A stretch of 64,000 nt of DNA from Streptomyces morookaense (GCF_013030945.1 NZ_JABBXF010000016.1:1-64000); one strand, 5' to 3'. Counted from the first letter of the stretch, positions 7,485-17,026 are shown. The notes: generated by a model not told the origin, from the letters alone. A program made the numbers and translations.

Positions 7485-9857
7485 ATGGCGGAACGGTTCG
7501 GCACAGTGCTGCGCACCTACAGGCGACGGGCCGGGCTGACCCAGGAGGAACTGGCCGAGCAGGCCGGGCTGTCGGCCCGGACCATCCGCGCACTGGAGTC
7601 CGGGCAGGGGCGGGTGCCCCGCCTCGCCTCGGTACGGGAGGTCGCCAAGGCCCTCGGGCTGAAGGCGGGCGAACAACAGCGCCTGCTCGCCACCGCCACG
7701 GACGCGGCCGACGAGACCGAGCAGCCCGGTCAGCCCGGGCGCCGCCGCTATCTGCCGTACGACATCCCGGACTTCACCGGGCGCGCCGCCGAAGTGGCCC
7801 GGATCGCCGAGCTGGTCGGCAGCGGAAGCGCGGGCGCGGTGCTGGTCTCCGCGATCGACGGCATGGCGGGCGTCGGCAAGACCACGCTGGCGGTGCACGC
7901 CGCCCATCTCATGGCCGAGAGGTTCCCGGACGGCCAGTTCTACTGCGACCTCCACGGCTTCACGCCGGGCTACGAACCCGTGGGCCCGGCCTCGGCGTTG
8001 GAGGCGCTGCTGCGCATGGCCGGTGTCGACGGCGCGCGCATCCCGCACACCCTGCAGGAGCGGTCGGCCCTGTGGCGTACCACGCTGTCGGACCGGCGGA
8101 CGCTGGTGGTGCTGGACAACGCCGCCACTGCGGAGCAGGTGCGTCCGCTGCTGCCCGGCTCCGCGTCGTGCGCGGTGCTGGTGACCTCGCGGCGGCGGCT
8201 CCTGGCGCTGGAAGGCGCCGTCCCGCTCTCGCTCGACGTGCTGCCCGAGGCGGAGGCGTGCGCGCTGGTGGCCCGGATCGCGGGACCCGACCGGGTCGCC
8301 GACGCGCCCGAAGCGGTCGCCGAGATCGCCGAGTTGTGCGGCCGGCTGCCGCTGGCGATCCGGATGGCAGCGGCCCGGCTCGCCCACCGGCCCGCGTGGA
8401 CGGCGCAGGACCTCGCCTCCGAACTCCGCGCGGGCCGCCGCCGGTCCGGCTCCGGCGGCAACGAACAGGCGGTCAGCGCGGCCTTCGCCCTCTCCTACGC
8501 GCGCCTCGGCCCGGGCTGTCAGCGGCTGTTCCGGCTGCTCGGCCTGCACCCCGGCGCCGATCTCGACGCGTACGCGGCCGCGGCCCTGGCGGGCACGGAC
8601 GTGGCGACGGCCGGGCAGTGGCTGGAGGAGCTCGTCGACGTGCACCTGCTGGAGCAGTACGCGCCCCACCGCTATCAACTGCACGATCTGCTCCGCCGAC
8701 ACACGCAGGAGGTCCTGCACGAGAGCGAGCCGCCCGCACACCGGGAAGAGGCGGAGCTGCGGCTCCTCGACCACTATCTGCACACCGCGCGGAACGCCCG
8801 CCTCGTGACGGCGCCGGGACAGCGGCTGCTCCCGTTCGAGGTCGCCCACCCACCCGACGACACCCCGGACGTGAGCGACCGGGCCTCGGCCCTGGCCTGG
8901 TACGAGGCCGAGCATGCCAACCTCGTCGCGATGATCACGCAGGCCGCCGCACACGGCAGGAACGAGCATGTGTGGCAGTACACCCATGTCCTCCAGCACT
9001 TCTTCGACATCCGCGGGCGCACCCTGGACTGGGTCACCACCCACGAACTCGCCCTGGCCGCCACCGGGAACCTCGGCAACCACCCGGCCCACGCCGAGAT
9101 CCTGACCAGCCTCGCCATCGCCTGCTGGCACGCGGGGCGCCCCGAGGACGCCTTCGACCGGGGACTTGAGGCGCTGGCCTTGTGCCGGGAGCTCGGCGAC
9201 GCGTGGGGAGAGGCCGTCATTCTCACCAACTTCGGTATCGCCCAGGAGCAGTTGGGGCAGATCGAGGAGGCCGTCGACCTCCACCGGCAGGCCCTGGCCC
9301 TCTACGGCGGCATCGATGCCCCCTGGGGCGAGGCCCTGAGCCTGACCAGCCTCGGCACGGCCCACACCCGGCTCGGGCGGGCCGCGGAGGCCCTCGATCA
9401 CCACCGGCGGGCTCTCGACCGCTACCGGCGGATCGGCGACCCGTGGGGCGAGGCCCGCACCCTGACGAACATGGGCACCGGCTACCGGCAGTTGGGCCGG
9501 TTCGGCGAGGCCGTCGCCCACCACGCACGCGCGCTCTCCCTCGACCGCCGGATGGGCGACCGGCGCGCGGAGAGCGAGGTCCTCAACGACCTCGGCGCCA
9601 CCTACCACGCGGCCGACCGCCGCGACACCGCCCGCCGGCGGCATCAGCGGGCGCTGGACATCGCCCGCGCCATCGACAGCAGCCTGCAGATCGCCCGCGC
9701 CCACCAGGGCATCGCCCACGCCCTGGCCCCGGACGACCCCGCCGCCGCCCGCCACCACGCCGAGCAGGCACTCGCGGTCCAGGGCGAGCTGAGCGCCCCC
9801 GAAACCGCCGAACTCACCGCGCTCCTCGACGCCGACGGTGGACTCAGGGGGGAGTGA
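7485..9857 (+). CDS. STAND regulator: XRE HTH, NB-ARC ATPase and TPR domains
   Basis: A 790-residue protein. Residues 4-60 form an XRE-type helix-turn-helix (FGTVLRTYRRRAGLTQEELA, ARTIRALESGQG). An NB-ARC nucleotide switch follows, with Walker A GMAGVGKTT at about 126-134, Walker B LVVLDNA, the sensor LVTSRRR and the CGRLPLAI motif. From about residue 540 there are tetratricopeptide repeats (units ending in GEAVILTNFGIAQEQLGQIE, GEALSLTSLGTAHTRLGRAA, GEARTLTNMGTGYRQLGRFG). Such proteins bind DNA in response to a ligand or partner sensed by the repeats. It resembles AfsR-like regulators but has an XRE instead of a SARP DNA-binding domain. The 11-bp repeat array upstream may be its own control site. 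Confidence 0.92.
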   Translation: MAERFGTVLRTYRRRAGLTQEELAEQAGLSARTIRALESGQGRVPRLASVREVAKALGLKAGEQQRLLATATDAADETEQPGQPGRRRYLPYDIPDFTGRAAEVARIAELVGSGSAGAVLVSAIDGMAGVGKTTLAVHAAHLMAERFPDGQFYCDLHGFTPGYEPVGPASALEALLRMAGVDGARIPHTLQERSALWRTTLSDRRTLVVLDNAATAEQVRPLLPGSASCAVLVTSRRRLLALEGAVPLSLDVLPEAEACALVARIAGPDRVADAPEAVAEIAELCGRLPLAIRMAAARLAHRPAWTAQDLASELRAGRRRSGSGGNEQAVSAAFALSYARLGPGCQRLFRLLGLHPGADLDAYAAAALAGTDVATAGQWLEELVDVHLLEQYAPHRYQLHDLLRRHTQEVLHESEPPAHREEAELRLLDHYLHTARNARLVTAPGQRLLPFEVAHPPDDTPDVSDRASALAWYEAEHANLVAMITQAAAHGRNEHVWQYTHVLQHFFDIRGRTLDWVTTHELALAATGNLGNHPAHAEILTSLAIACWHAGRPEDAFDRGLEALALCRELGDAWGEAVILTNFGIAQEQLGQIEEAVDLHRQALALYGGIDAPWGEALSLTSLGTAHTRLGRAAEALDHHRRALDRYRRIGDPWGEARTLTNMGTGYRQLGRFGEAVAHHARALSLDRRMGDRRAESEVLNDLGATYHAADRRDTARRRHQRALDIARAIDSSLQIARAHQGIAHALAPDDPAAARHHAEQALAVQGELSAPETAELTALLDADGGLRGE

Positions 9858-10488
9858 GGCTGTCGAGCCGGGCGGCAAGGTCGGGGTGGGCGGCGGACAG
9901 GTGGGGGCGGATGACGGCCAGAGGGGCGATGAGACCGGCGGGGTCGTCATGGGCGAGGGCCGCATGGAGCTTGTCGCGCGGGCGGCGGGCGGCGGCGGGG
10001 AGATCGGTGAGTGCAGTGATCTGTCCGGCGAGGCGGCGCAGGTCGGCGGCGTTGGTACGGGCCCAGCCGGCGGTGACGCGTTCGGCGGCCCGCGCCTGGC
10101 GGGTTGCCGTGACGCGCTGCTCGCCGGTGGTTCCGGCGGGGCCGGGACGCCCGCGCAGGTAGCGGCGTTCGGCCGCCTGGCGGCTGGCGACGCCGAGGGG
10201 GCCGGCGAGGTCCGCCCAGCTGGCGCCCGCGTCGCGGGCGGTTTCGATCAGGCCGGTCTCCCATCCGGCGAGCTGCTCGCGCACCTGCCGCAACAGCAGC
10301 AGGGAGGCCAGCGCCTGCTCCGGCCCGGGACCGGGCGCTTCGGGACTGTCCGGAGAGTCCCGCCGCGTGTCGTGCTGGGCGTCGCGCAGGGCGTCGTCTA
10401 TGGCCCTGAGGGCCGCCGCTGCGGCGAGGAACGACGCCGGGCTGTGGGCATTCGCGCTGGTCAGGGGTGGTTGGTCGGCTGCGGTCAC
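9844..10488 (-). CDS. rheA: RheA-like heat-shock repressor of hsp18
   Basis: About 214 residues, divergent from the hsp18 gene. The DNA-binding element is probably [25 protein letters not shown] near residues 100-125, where a helix-turn-helix style [15 protein letters not shown] is visible. In Streptomyces albus, RheA represses hsp18 and itself through the site TGTCATC-N5-GATGACA, and exactly this site lies in the shared promoter region here. That operator match is the main basis for the name; sequence recall supports it. The preferred start is the GTG at 10488, with GGAGG 5 bases upstream; a GTG two codons earlier overlaps the ribosome site. Thermal sensing is known for RheA and is inferred here. 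Confidence 0.75.
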   Translation of the reverse strand: MTAADQPPLTSANAHSPASFLAAAAALRAIDDALRDAQHDTRRDSPDSPEAPGPGPEQALASLLLLRQVREQLAGWETGLIETARDAGASWADLAGPLGVASRQAAERRYLRGRPGPAGTTGEQRVTATRQARAAERVTAGWARTNAADLRRLAGQITALTDLPAAARRPRDKLHAALAHDDPAGLIAPLAVIRPHLSAAHPDLAARLDSLTPP

Positions 10489-10505
10489 AGGCACCTCCCT
10501 CGGTC

Positions 10506-10524
10506 TGTCATCACATCGACGACA
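10506..10524. promoter_or_regulatory. Second, imperfect RheA operator
   Basis: TGTCATC-ACATC-GACGACA matches the RheA site with one half intact and one mismatch in the other half. Its centre is 26 bp from that of the perfect site, and it lies close to the rheA start, suggesting autoregulation. Confidence 0.6.
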
Positions 10525-10530
10525 TTTTGT

Positions 10531-10559
10531 TTGTCATCCATTGGATGACATGTTACAAC
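10531..10559 (+). promoter_or_regulatory. Putative hsp18 promoter
   Basis: TTGTCA (10531-10536) and TACAAC (10554-10559) are separated by 17 bp, a good sigma-A-like arrangement. The RheA operator lies between the two hexamers. The start codon of hsp18 follows 57 bases later. Confidence 0.55.
10532..10550. promoter_or_regulatory. RheA operator (perfect inverted repeat)
   Basis: TGTCATC-CATTG-GATGACA is an exact match to the RheA operator described for Streptomyces albus. It fills the spacer between the putative -35 and -10 elements of hsp18, so bound repressor should block RNA polymerase. Confidence 0.85.
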
Positions 10560-10616
10560 GGTGTCAGTGAAGCGCATTGGCAGCGACTGCCCGAACCTGC
10601 TGGAGGTGTTCTCACG

Positions 10617-11048
10617 ATGTTGATGCGCACTGACCCCTTCCGTGAGCTGGACCGGCTGGCGCAGCAGCTGACGGGCCCGGGCACCTGGTCCCGTCCGTCG
10701 GTGATGCCGATGGACGCCTACCGCGAGGGCGACGACTACGTGGTGGCCTTCGACCTTCCCGGCGTCAGCGCCGACGCGATCGACATCGACGTCGAGCGGA
10801 ACATGCTCACCGTCAAGGCCGAGCGCCGGCCGGTGGCGAAGAGCGACGACGTGCAGATGGAGCTGTCCGAGCGGCCGCTGGGCGTCTTCTCCCGCCAGAT
10901 CGTGCTCGCCGACACCCTCGACACCGAGCACATCAAGGCCGACTACGACACGGGCGTGCTCACCCTGCGCATCCCGATCGCCGAGCGCGCCAAGCCCCGC
11001 AAGATCTCCATCCGCGCCGGCTCCGACCACAAGGAGATCTCCGGCTGA
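10617..11048 (+). CDS. hsp18: Small heat-shock protein Hsp18 (Hsp20 family)
   Basis: A 143-residue alpha-crystallin-type chaperone. It begins [18 protein letters not shown]; the crystallin core runs from about residue 38, with [48 protein letters not shown] and the conserved [20 protein letters not shown] end. It binds unfolding proteins without ATP during heat stress. The ATG is preceded by GGAGG at 10 bases. Upstream is the RheA operator and a divergent rheA gene, so induction by heat through release of RheA is expected. Two DUF2267 genes follow on the same strand after 35 bases and may belong to the same stress response. Confidence 0.95.
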   Translation: MLMRTDPFRELDRLAQQLTGPGTWSRPSVMPMDAYREGDDYVVAFDLPGVSADAIDIDVERNMLTVKAERRPVAKSDDVQMELSERPLGVFSRQIVLADTLDTEHIKADYDTGVLTLRIPIAERAKPRKISIRAGSDHKEISG

Positions 11049-11083
11049 CACCGGCCGGACGGGGGCACTCCGAAGAGGAGGAG

Positions 11084-11491
11084 GTGGCGTCCGAGATGAC
11101 CCTGCGAGCCGAAGCGTTCCTCGATCGCGTGAAGGAACGCGGGGAGTACCGCACCACGGAGGAAGCCGAGCGCGCGGCCCGCGTGGTGCTCGCCCTGCTC
11201 GGCGCGCATCTGGTGGGCGACGTCCGCGCCCGTCTCGCGGCGCGCCTGCCGGAGGGCTTCGCCCTGATCCTGCTCAACCCGTTGCAGAGCGCCGAACCGC
11301 TGACCCCCGAGCGGTTCGTCCGGGCGACCGCCGCCTGGATCGAGGGCGCCACCGAGCAGACGGCGGCCTGGGACGTCGGCGCCGTGCTGTCCACCGTCGC
11401 CGACGCAGCCGGCGACGACCTGCTGGGGCAGATCCTGCTCCAGCTCCCCGCCGGCTACGACCTTCTCTTCGGCCGCCCCCAGCCCACCTGA
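11084..11491 (+). CDS. DUF2267 domain protein
   Basis: A 135-residue soluble protein. The DUF2267 pattern is visible: FLDRVKERGEYRTTEEAERA, RVVLALLGAHLVGDVRARLAARLPEGFALIL, FVRATAAWIEGATEQTAAWD and a C-terminal LLGQILLQLPAGYDLLFG. The biochemical role of the family is unknown; members often sit near stress genes, as here, 35 bases after hsp18. The start is either the GTG at 11084 or the ATG at 11096; a run of GAGGAGG stands just before the first and about 11 bases before the second, so the choice is open. It is paralogous to the gene at 11561. Confidence 0.8.
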   Translation: MASEMTLRAEAFLDRVKERGEYRTTEEAERAARVVLALLGAHLVGDVRARLAARLPEGFALILLNPLQSAEPLTPERFVRATAAWIEGATEQTAAWDVGAVLSTVADAAGDDLLGQILLQLPAGYDLLFGRPQPT

Positions 11492-11498
11492 CCACGAC

Positions 11499-11525
11499 GG
11501 GTGGTGCCGCACCCCGGCACCACCC
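11499..11525. terminator. Hairpin between the two DUF2267 genes
   Basis: A perfect 11-bp stem (GGGTGGTGCCG with CGGCACCACCC) and a 5-base loop directly after the first DUF2267 stop. It may end or attenuate the hsp18 transcript before the second DUF2267 gene. Confidence 0.7.
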
Positions 11526-11560
11526 TTCCCATACCGGCTCCACGAAAGGCATGCACCTCA

Positions 11561-12004
11561 GTGATCTCCGACGCACAGGTACCGCTTGAGCACCGGCAGC
11601 CGTACGGGACCGCGTACGAGCAGATGCTGGAGAAGGTCCGCTACGACGGCGCCTACCCCACCCGCGAGCGGGCCGACGAAGCCGTCCGCCTGGTTCTCGC
11701 GGGGCTGGGGCGCCAGCTGACCGGTGACGAACGCGTCGATCTCGCCGCCTGTCTGCCCTTGGAGGCCGCCCGCGTCCTCACCGCGCAGATCCCGGACACC
11801 CGGCCCCTGACCGGCTGGGCCTTCGTCAAGGACCTCGCCGCCCGCACGGGCGCCTCCCTGGCCACGACCCGCTGGGACACCGGATCCGTCTTCTCCGCCG
11901 TCGCCGCCCACGCCGGCCCCGACCTCATCGCCCGCATCCTGGACCAACTCCCCACCGGCTACGCCCTGTTGTTCGGCCGCGCCGAACTCACCCCCGCCGC
12001 GTAG
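11561..12004 (+). CDS. DUF2267 domain protein, paralogue
   Basis: A 147-residue protein with the same architecture as its neighbour: YEQMLEKVRYDGAYPTRERA, AVRLVLAGLGRQLTGDERVDLAACLP, FVKDLAARTGASLATTRWDT and the end LIARILDQLPTGYALLFGRAEL. The two are clearly duplicates that have diverged. The GTG start is preceded by GAAAGG about 11 bases upstream; the nearby ATG at 11551 is in another frame. A hairpin separates it from the first copy, so it may be expressed at a lower level or from its own promoter. Function is unknown. Confidence 0.82.
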   Translation: MISDAQVPLEHRQPYGTAYEQMLEKVRYDGAYPTRERADEAVRLVLAGLGRQLTGDERVDLAACLPLEAARVLTAQIPDTRPLTGWAFVKDLAARTGASLATTRWDTGSVFSAVAAHAGPDLIARILDQLPTGYALLFGRAELTPAA

Positions 12005-12026
12005 CCGGCGAGGCCGCGGGCCCGGC

Positions 12027-12194
12027 TCAGCGCGACTGCCGTCCGGCGTCCGGCCCTGCGTCCGCAGAACGCGCCGCGGCGGCCTGCTCACGGGCCGCCC
12101 TGCGCCGGCGTGAGGCCATGCTCAGCCCACCCACCAGGGCGATCAGCCCGCCGGTGATGGCTCCGGAAACCAGCTTGTGCAACAGATCGTCCAT
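12027..12194 (-). CDS. Small single-span membrane protein
   Basis: A 55-residue peptide, MDDLLHKLVSGAITGGLIAL and onward, with one hydrophobic glycine-rich segment (about residues 8-27) followed by a strongly basic stretch SRRRRAAREQ and a polar tail. The positive-inside rule places the tail in the cytoplasm. A GGGG ribosome-site-like run precedes the ATG. Function is unknown. It converges with the second DUF2267 gene, 22 bases from its stop. Confidence 0.6.
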   Translation of the reverse strand: MDDLLHKLVSGAITGGLIALVGGLSMASRRRRAAREQAAAARSADAGPDAGRQSR

Positions 12195-12480
12195 CGGTAC
12201 CCCGTTCACTCGTGCACGACGCGGACGCGCGACTGATCGTTGACACGTCGCGCGTCCCCACCGTCGTGGAGGGCGATGAAATACCGATGAATCCACGGAG
12301 AGAGGGCTGCCGCTGTGCCGCAGCCCGGCGCAGACGGCGGCTCACATCGCGCGTCCTGGCATGGGAACGCACCGCCGTGTCCCCGGTGCGGCCGGGGCCC
12401 CTGTCACCAGCGTCCTGCCATCCGGGTGAATCCGCGGCGCGCCCCTCATCCCCGGCCCCGGCCGGGGTACTCCGCGGACC

Positions 12481-12681
12481 ATGGCCAAAACGAACCCCAT
12501 CGAGCTCCAGAAGTGCCTCAAGGGCATGGACTACCCGGCGACCAAGGAAAAGCTGGTCGACCACGCCAAGAAGCACGGAGCCACGAAATCCACCGTCGAC
12601 GCGCTCAGCGCCATGCCGAAGAAGGAGTACGAGTCGCCCGCGGCCGTCACCAAGGCCGCGGTGAAGGAGGGCGGGAAGTAG
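12481..12681 (+). CDS. DUF2795-like small protein
   Basis: A 66-residue basic protein. The pattern NPIELQKCLKGMDYPATKEK, LVDHAKKHGATKSTVDALSA and MPKKEYESPAAVTKAA matches the DUF2795 fold, a small helical domain of unknown role found in many actinobacteria. Lysine-rich composition with adenine-containing codons stands out against the neighbourhood. The 286 bases before it, shared with the divergent small membrane protein, contain no further gene that I can support. Confidence 0.8.
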   Translation: MAKTNPIELQKCLKGMDYPATKEKLVDHAKKHGATKSTVDALSAMPKKEYESPAAVTKAAVKEGGK

Positions 12682-12743
12682 ACACGAGCACAAGACACAC
12701 GCGGAGCGCCGCCACGTCCCCCGGACCGGTGGCGCCCTGCGGG

Positions 12744-13547
12744 TCAGTGCAGGACGTCCGGCTGTTCGTGAAGGATCTCCTCGCGCAGCGGCAGGAATCC
12801 GCGCCAGTTCTGACCCTGCAACCCTGTCTGGTTGTACGTGAACCGGGCCACCTCGGGGTCGATGGGCCGGAGTTCGCCGGCCGCCGCCGCGATGAGCTGG
12901 ACCTGTGCGGCGCGCTCGGCCTGGACGTAGAGGGTGGCCGCCTCCTCCACGCTGCGCCCCACGGTGAGCAGTCCGTGGTTGGCCAGGATGGCCGTGCTCA
13001 TGCTGCCGAGCTGTTTGGCGATGCGGGCGCCTTCGGCCGGGTCGTACACGATGCCCTGGAAGTCCGGTACGACGACGTTGTCCTCGAAGAACAGGCAGGC
13101 GTCCTGGGTGATGGGGAGCAGGGGCTGTCCCAGTGCGGCGAGTGCCTTTCCGTGGAGCGAGTGGCTGTGGGCGGCCGCGACGATGTCGGGGCGCGCGTGG
13201 TGCAGTTGGGAGTGGATGGCGAAGGCGGCCTTGTTCACGGGAGCGTCGCCGTGGACGACGAGTCCTTCGGCGTTGACGAGGATCAGGTCGGACACCCGGA
13301 TCCGGGAGAAGGACCGTCCGAGGGGGTTCACCCAGAAATGGTCGAGGAGTTCCGGGTCCCGTACGGTGATGTGGCCGGCGAGGTGTTCGCCGTAGCCGAA
13401 TTTGCCGAAGATCCGGAAGGCGATGGCGAGTTGTTCCCTGCGGTGCCGGCGCTCCTCCTCCACGGTGGCGAATTCCGGCGGCCCGGGCAGTTTCGGGTCG
13501 CGGGGACGGAGGGATGCGGCGAATGATCCGTCAGTCGGTCGGGGCAT
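12744..13547 (-). CDS. Class II aldolase/adducin family protein
   Basis: A 267-residue protein with the class II aldolase fold: GYGEHLAGHITVRDPE at the start of the domain, the metal-binding pair in AAAHSHSLHGKALAAL, the acidic residue region FFEDNVVVPDFQGIV and the third histidine in AILANHGLLTVG. Known members cleave phosphorylated or free sugar acids with zinc, or have been recruited as epimerases. It is the last gene of a two-gene leftward pair with the YmdB-like gene, 17 bases apart. The divergent dehydratase and SDR genes suggest a shared pathway for a hydroxy acid or sugar acid. Confidence 0.88.
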   Translation of the reverse strand: MPRPTDGSFAASLRPRDPKLPGPPEFATVEEERRHRREQLAIAFRIFGKFGYGEHLAGHITVRDPELLDHFWVNPLGRSFSRIRVSDLILVNAEGLVVHGDAPVNKAAFAIHSQLHHARPDIVAAAHSHSLHGKALAALGQPLLPITQDACLFFEDNVVVPDFQGIVYDPAEGARIAKQLGSMSTAILANHGLLTVGRSVEEAATLYVQAERAAQVQLIAAAAGELRPIDPEVARFTYNQTGLQGQNWRGFLPLREEILHEQPDVLH

Positions 13548-13564
13548 CCGGGGTCCTCTCCTGC

Positions 13565-14365
13565 TCAGCCGGTGAGCACGGCGTCGTCCAGCCGCTCGGC
13601 CTCGACGGTCTTGTTGCCCACGATGCTGATCAGCACCGCGCCGAAGGTGATCGGTGCTCCGGCGACGGGTACCGGCAGCTCGCCGGCGAAGGGGTTGCCC
13701 CGTTCGCGCAGGTTGCGCACCAGGTGTGTCGGGTCGAAACCCTGGACCCCGCCGACCGGGCCGGTCATGCCCACGTCGGTGACCAGCACGGTGCCGCCCG
13801 GCAGGAAGTGCAGGGGAACGGTGGGTTCGTGCGTGTGGCTGCCGAGCACAGCGGCCGCCTCGCCGTCGACGGCATGGGCGAAGATCTGTTTCTCCAGGAC
13901 GTGGTCGCCGTGGTAGTCGACGATGACCGCGCCGATTTTCTCCGCCGACTGCCAGGCCCGGTAGGCGGGGTAGAACTTGTCGGCCACGCCTCTCGCGGAG
14001 TGCATCGCGCAGGCGTCGGCGAGGTTGACGACGGTCACCGTGGCGCCGGCCGCCTCGACGGTGATGACGCCCCGTCCCGGGACGCCGGCCTCGACGTTGG
14101 CGGGGCGCAGGACTCGCGGCAGGTCCAGCGACGCCACGGCCTGCGGGCTGTCCCAGGAGTGGTTTCCGCCGCAGATGACGTCGGCCCCGGCGGCGAGCAG
14201 CCGCTCCAGTTGTCCGACGGTCGTGCCGAATCCGTCCGGAGCGCAATTCTCCGCATTGATCAGGATCAGGTCCACGCCGTATGCCCGGCGCAATTCCCCG
14301 ATCCTGCGGACGAGGAGTTCCGCGGCTTCCGTTCCCACGACGTCACCGATGTAGAGAACTCTCAC
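13565..14365 (-). CDS. YmdB-like calcineurin-type phosphodiesterase
   Basis: A 266-residue protein matching the YmdB/TIGR00282 metallophosphoesterases in length and motifs: GDVVGTEA, LILINAENCAPDGFG, DVICGGNHSWD, VIVDYHGDHVLEKQI, VLGSHTHEPTVP, LPGGTVLVTDVGMTGPVGGV. These residues bind two metal ions. Family members hydrolyse 2',3'-cyclic nucleotides or other phosphodiesters. In the typical family the metal motif is GNHxWD and the later motif GTHTH; the small changes here are conservative. The GTG start is weakly supported. Its position in a sugar-acid-like gene set is unusual and suggests either a regulatory role or a phosphatase step. Confidence 0.85.
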   Translation of the reverse strand: MRVLYIGDVVGTEAAELLVRRIGELRRAYGVDLILINAENCAPDGFGTTVGQLERLLAAGADVICGGNHSWDSPQAVASLDLPRVLRPANVEAGVPGRGVITVEAAGATVTVVNLADACAMHSARGVADKFYPAYRAWQSAEKIGAVIVDYHGDHVLEKQIFAHAVDGEAAAVLGSHTHEPTVPLHFLPGGTVLVTDVGMTGPVGGVQGFDPTHLVRNLRERGNPFAGELPVPVAGAPITFGAVLISIVGNKTVEAERLDDAVLTG

Positions 14366-14543
14366 CTGGCCGCCCCCAAAAGGTCCATCAGGTCATTCAA
14401 CTCTGCCCAGGGGGTTGGGAACCCGCATCCCACCATCGTCACATTCACGCGCTACGACCTTCGGCACACTGCGTCTCCGCCTGTCCAGCGATTAGGGTGA
14501 GCGCCCCCCAGGAACTCCTGGGAACGGACGGAGGATGAATGCG

Positions 14544-16250
14544 ATGGCGGGATCTCGTCGTTCCCGGCCCAATCCCGTACTGACGGGCCCCGACCGGGCG
14601 GCGGCCAGGGCGGCGCTGCGCGCGACCGGCCTGTCCGGCAGGGAACTGGCCCAGCCCATGATCGGTGTCGCGCACAGCTGGATCGGCACGATGCCGTGCA
14701 ATCTCAACCACCGCGTGCTGGCCGAGGCGGCCATGCGCGGGGTCAGGTCCGCCGAGGCAACTCCCCTGGAAATCAACACCATTGCCATATCGGATGTCAT
14801 CACCATGGGCACCGTGGGCATGCGCACTTCCCTGGTCAGCCGCGAGGTGATCGCGGATTCCGTCGAACTCGTCGGCAGGGGCCATGCGCTGGACGGGCTT
14901 GTCACGCTGGTGGGCTGCGACAAGACGATTCCGGCCGCGGCCATGGCACATGTGCGTCTCGACATACCCGGTGTCATCGTCTATTCCGGTACGACGCTTC
15001 CCGGCCGTTTCCGGGGCAGGGACGTCACCGTGCAGGACGTCTTCGAGGGCGTGGGCCGGCATGCGGCCGGTGAGCTGGACGACGCGGGGCTCGCCGAACT
15101 GGAGCGCAGCGCCTGCCCGGGCGCCGGGGCGTGCGGAGGCCACTACACGGCCAACACCATGGCGATGGCCATGGAGTTCCTCGGTCTGTCGCCGTTCGGC
15201 TCGATGGATCCGCCCACCGGCGACCCGCGCAAGTCCGAGGCCTGCCGGGACGCCGGGGTGCTCGCCGCCCGCCTGGTGGAGGACGGTCTGAGGCCGAGCG
15301 CGATCCTGAGCAGGGACTCGTTCCGCAACGCGATCACCGCGTGCGCGGCCACCGGCGGCTCGTCCAACCTCGTCCTGCATCTGCTGGCCATCGCCGCGGA
15401 GAGCGGAATCCCGCTGGACATCGACGAGTTCGACGAGATCAGTTCCCGTACCCCGCTCATCGCCGACCTGCGCCCCAGCGGCCGGTACACCGCCGTCGAC
15501 CTGGACCTCGCGGGCGGCACCCGGCTCGTCGGCCGGCGGCTCCTCGAAGCGGGGCTGCTGGCCGGGGACGCGCTGACGGTGACCGGGCGTTCGCTCGCCG
15601 CCGAGGTGGGCGAGGCCGTCGAGCGGCCGGGCCAGCAGGTGATCGCCCCCGCCGGTGCCCCGTTCGCCCCGTCGTCGGGACTGGTCGTGCTCCGGGGGAA
15701 CCTGGCCCCGGAAGGCTCCGTCCTCAAGACCACGGGAACCGGTACGCGCAGCCTGACCGGCCCCGCGGTGGTCTTCGACTCCGAGGAACTCGCCATGAGC
15801 GCCGTGCAGTCGGGCGCCATCTCCGAGGGCGACGTGGTGGTGATCCGGTACGAGGGCCCGCGCGGCGGCCCCGGGATGCGGGAGATGCTCGGTGTCACGG
15901 CCGCCCTGGTGGGCCGGGGCCTGGGGCCCTCGGTGGGGCTGCTCACCGACGGCCGGTTCTCGGGCGCCACCCTGGGCCTGATGGTGGGGCATATCGCGCC
16001 GGAGGCCGCCGACGGCGGGCCGCTCGCCGCCCTGCGGGACGGCGACCTCGTGACGATCGACCTGGACCGCCGGGTGGTCGACGTGGACCTCTCCCCGGCC
16101 GAACTCTCCCAGCGCCTGAAGGAATGGGAGGCGCCGCCGTCCCGGTGCCCCGCCGGTGTGATGGCCAAGTACCGCGACGTCGTCTCCTCGGCGGCGGCCG
16201 GCGCGATCACGACACGTCCGCGTTCCCGCGGCCGGACGGAGAACCCGTGA
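14544..16250 (+). CDS. IlvD/Edd family dehydratase
   Basis: A 568-residue Fe-S dehydratase. The three cluster cysteines typical of dihydroxy-acid dehydratases are present in TMPCNLNH (about C52), [10 protein letters not shown] (about C125) and CPGAGACGG (about C197). The end contains [24 protein letters not shown], where the active serine of the family lies. It dehydrates a dihydroxy acid to a 2-keto acid. Housekeeping IlvD is possible, but the neighbours (SDR, aldolase, cyclase-family hydrolase) rather than other ilv genes favour a sugar-acid or specialised acid substrate. The ATG at 14544 has GGAGG 9 bases upstream; an ATG at 14535 overlaps that site. The downstream SDR start overlaps its stop. 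Confidence 0.9.
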   Translation: MAGSRRSRPNPVLTGPDRAAARAALRATGLSGRELAQPMIGVAHSWIGTMPCNLNHRVLAEAAMRGVRSAEATPLEINTIAISDVITMGTVGMRTSLVSREVIADSVELVGRGHALDGLVTLVGCDKTIPAAAMAHVRLDIPGVIVYSGTTLPGRFRGRDVTVQDVFEGVGRHAAGELDDAGLAELERSACPGAGACGGHYTANTMAMAMEFLGLSPFGSMDPPTGDPRKSEACRDAGVLAARLVEDGLRPSAILSRDSFRNAITACAATGGSSNLVLHLLAIAAESGIPLDIDEFDEISSRTPLIADLRPSGRYTAVDLDLAGGTRLVGRRLLEAGLLAGDALTVTGRSLAAEVGEAVERPGQQVIAPAGAPFAPSSGLVVLRGNLAPEGSVLKTTGTGTRSLTGPAVVFDSEELAMSAVQSGAISEGDVVVIRYEGPRGGPGMREMLGVTAALVGRGLGPSVGLLTDGRFSGATLGLMVGHIAPEAADGGPLAALRDGDLVTIDLDRRVVDVDLSPAELSQRLKEWEAPPSRCPAGVMAKYRDVVSSAAAGAITTRPRSRGRTENP

Positions 16251-17017
16251 GCGGGCCCGGCCGGCTGTCCGGCAAGTCGGCGGTCGTCACGGGCGCGGCC
16301 CGCGGTATCGGACGCGCCACCGCCCTGCGCTTCGCCCGGGAGGGCGCGCTGCTGACCCTCACCGACGTGGACGGGAAGGCCCTCGGCGAACTGGCCGCGG
16401 AGCTGGCCGCACAGGGCGCCGAGCCGGCCACGGTGACCGGTGACGTCTCGGTGCCCGCGGACGCCGGACGCATGATCGCCGCCGCGGTCGAGGCGTACGG
16501 CCGGCTGGACGTGCTCGTCGCCAACGCCGGGATCCTGCCGCTGAGCAGGATCACGGACGCGACCGCGGACGACTGGGACCACGTCATGGCGGTCGACGGC
16601 AGGGGCATGTTCCTCACCTGCAAGTTCGCCGTCGAGCAGATGGCCGCGGCCGGCGGCGGCGCGATCGTGTGCCTGTCGTCCATCTCCGGGCTCGCCGGCC
16701 AGGCGGGCCAGAGCACCTACGGCCCGGCGAAGTTCGTGGCCACCGGGCTCACCAAGCACCTCGCGGTGGAGTGGGCGGACCGGGGCATCCGGGTCAATGC
16801 CGTGGCGCCGGGGACGATCCGTACGGACCGGGTGCGCCGGCTGCCGGACGAGCCGGGCGGTGCCGCGTACCTCGCCGAGATCGAGCGCAGGCATCCGATG
16901 GGCAGGATCGGCGAGCCGGACGAGGTCGCGGCGGCGATCGTCTTCCTCGCCTCGGACGAGGCCTCGTTCATCACCGGCGCGGTGCTGCCCGTGGACGGCG
17001 GATACCTGGCGCAGTGA
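16247..17017 (+). CDS. Short-chain dehydrogenase/reductase
   Basis: A 256-residue classical SDR. It has [10 protein letters not shown] for cofactor binding, [10 protein letters not shown], the catalytic serine in [11 protein letters not shown], Tyr and Lys in YGPAKF, and the C-terminal [13 protein letters not shown]. An aspartate after the second strand (LTDVD) suggests NAD rather than NADP. The GTG start overlaps the TGA of the dehydratase gene by 3 bases, so the two are translationally coupled. Together they could oxidise a sugar or hydroxy acid and dehydrate it. The substrate is not known. Confidence 0.92.
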   Translation: MSGPGRLSGKSAVVTGAARGIGRATALRFAREGALLTLTDVDGKALGELAAELAAQGAEPATVTGDVSVPADAGRMIAAAVEAYGRLDVLVANAGILPLSRITDATADDWDHVMAVDGRGMFLTCKFAVEQMAAAGGGAIVCLSSISGLAGQAGQSTYGPAKFVATGLTKHLAVEWADRGIRVNAVAPGTIRTDRVRRLPDEPGGAAYLAEIERRHPMGRIGEPDEVAAAIVFLASDEASFITGAVLPVDGGYLAQ

Positions 17018-17026
17018 GCCACGGTT

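Noticed and set aside
14544..16250. Housekeeping branched-chain amino acid gene ilvD
   Set aside because: The enzyme family fits, but no ilv genes are nearby and the neighbours indicate an acid-degradation or specialised pathway; left as IlvD/Edd family.
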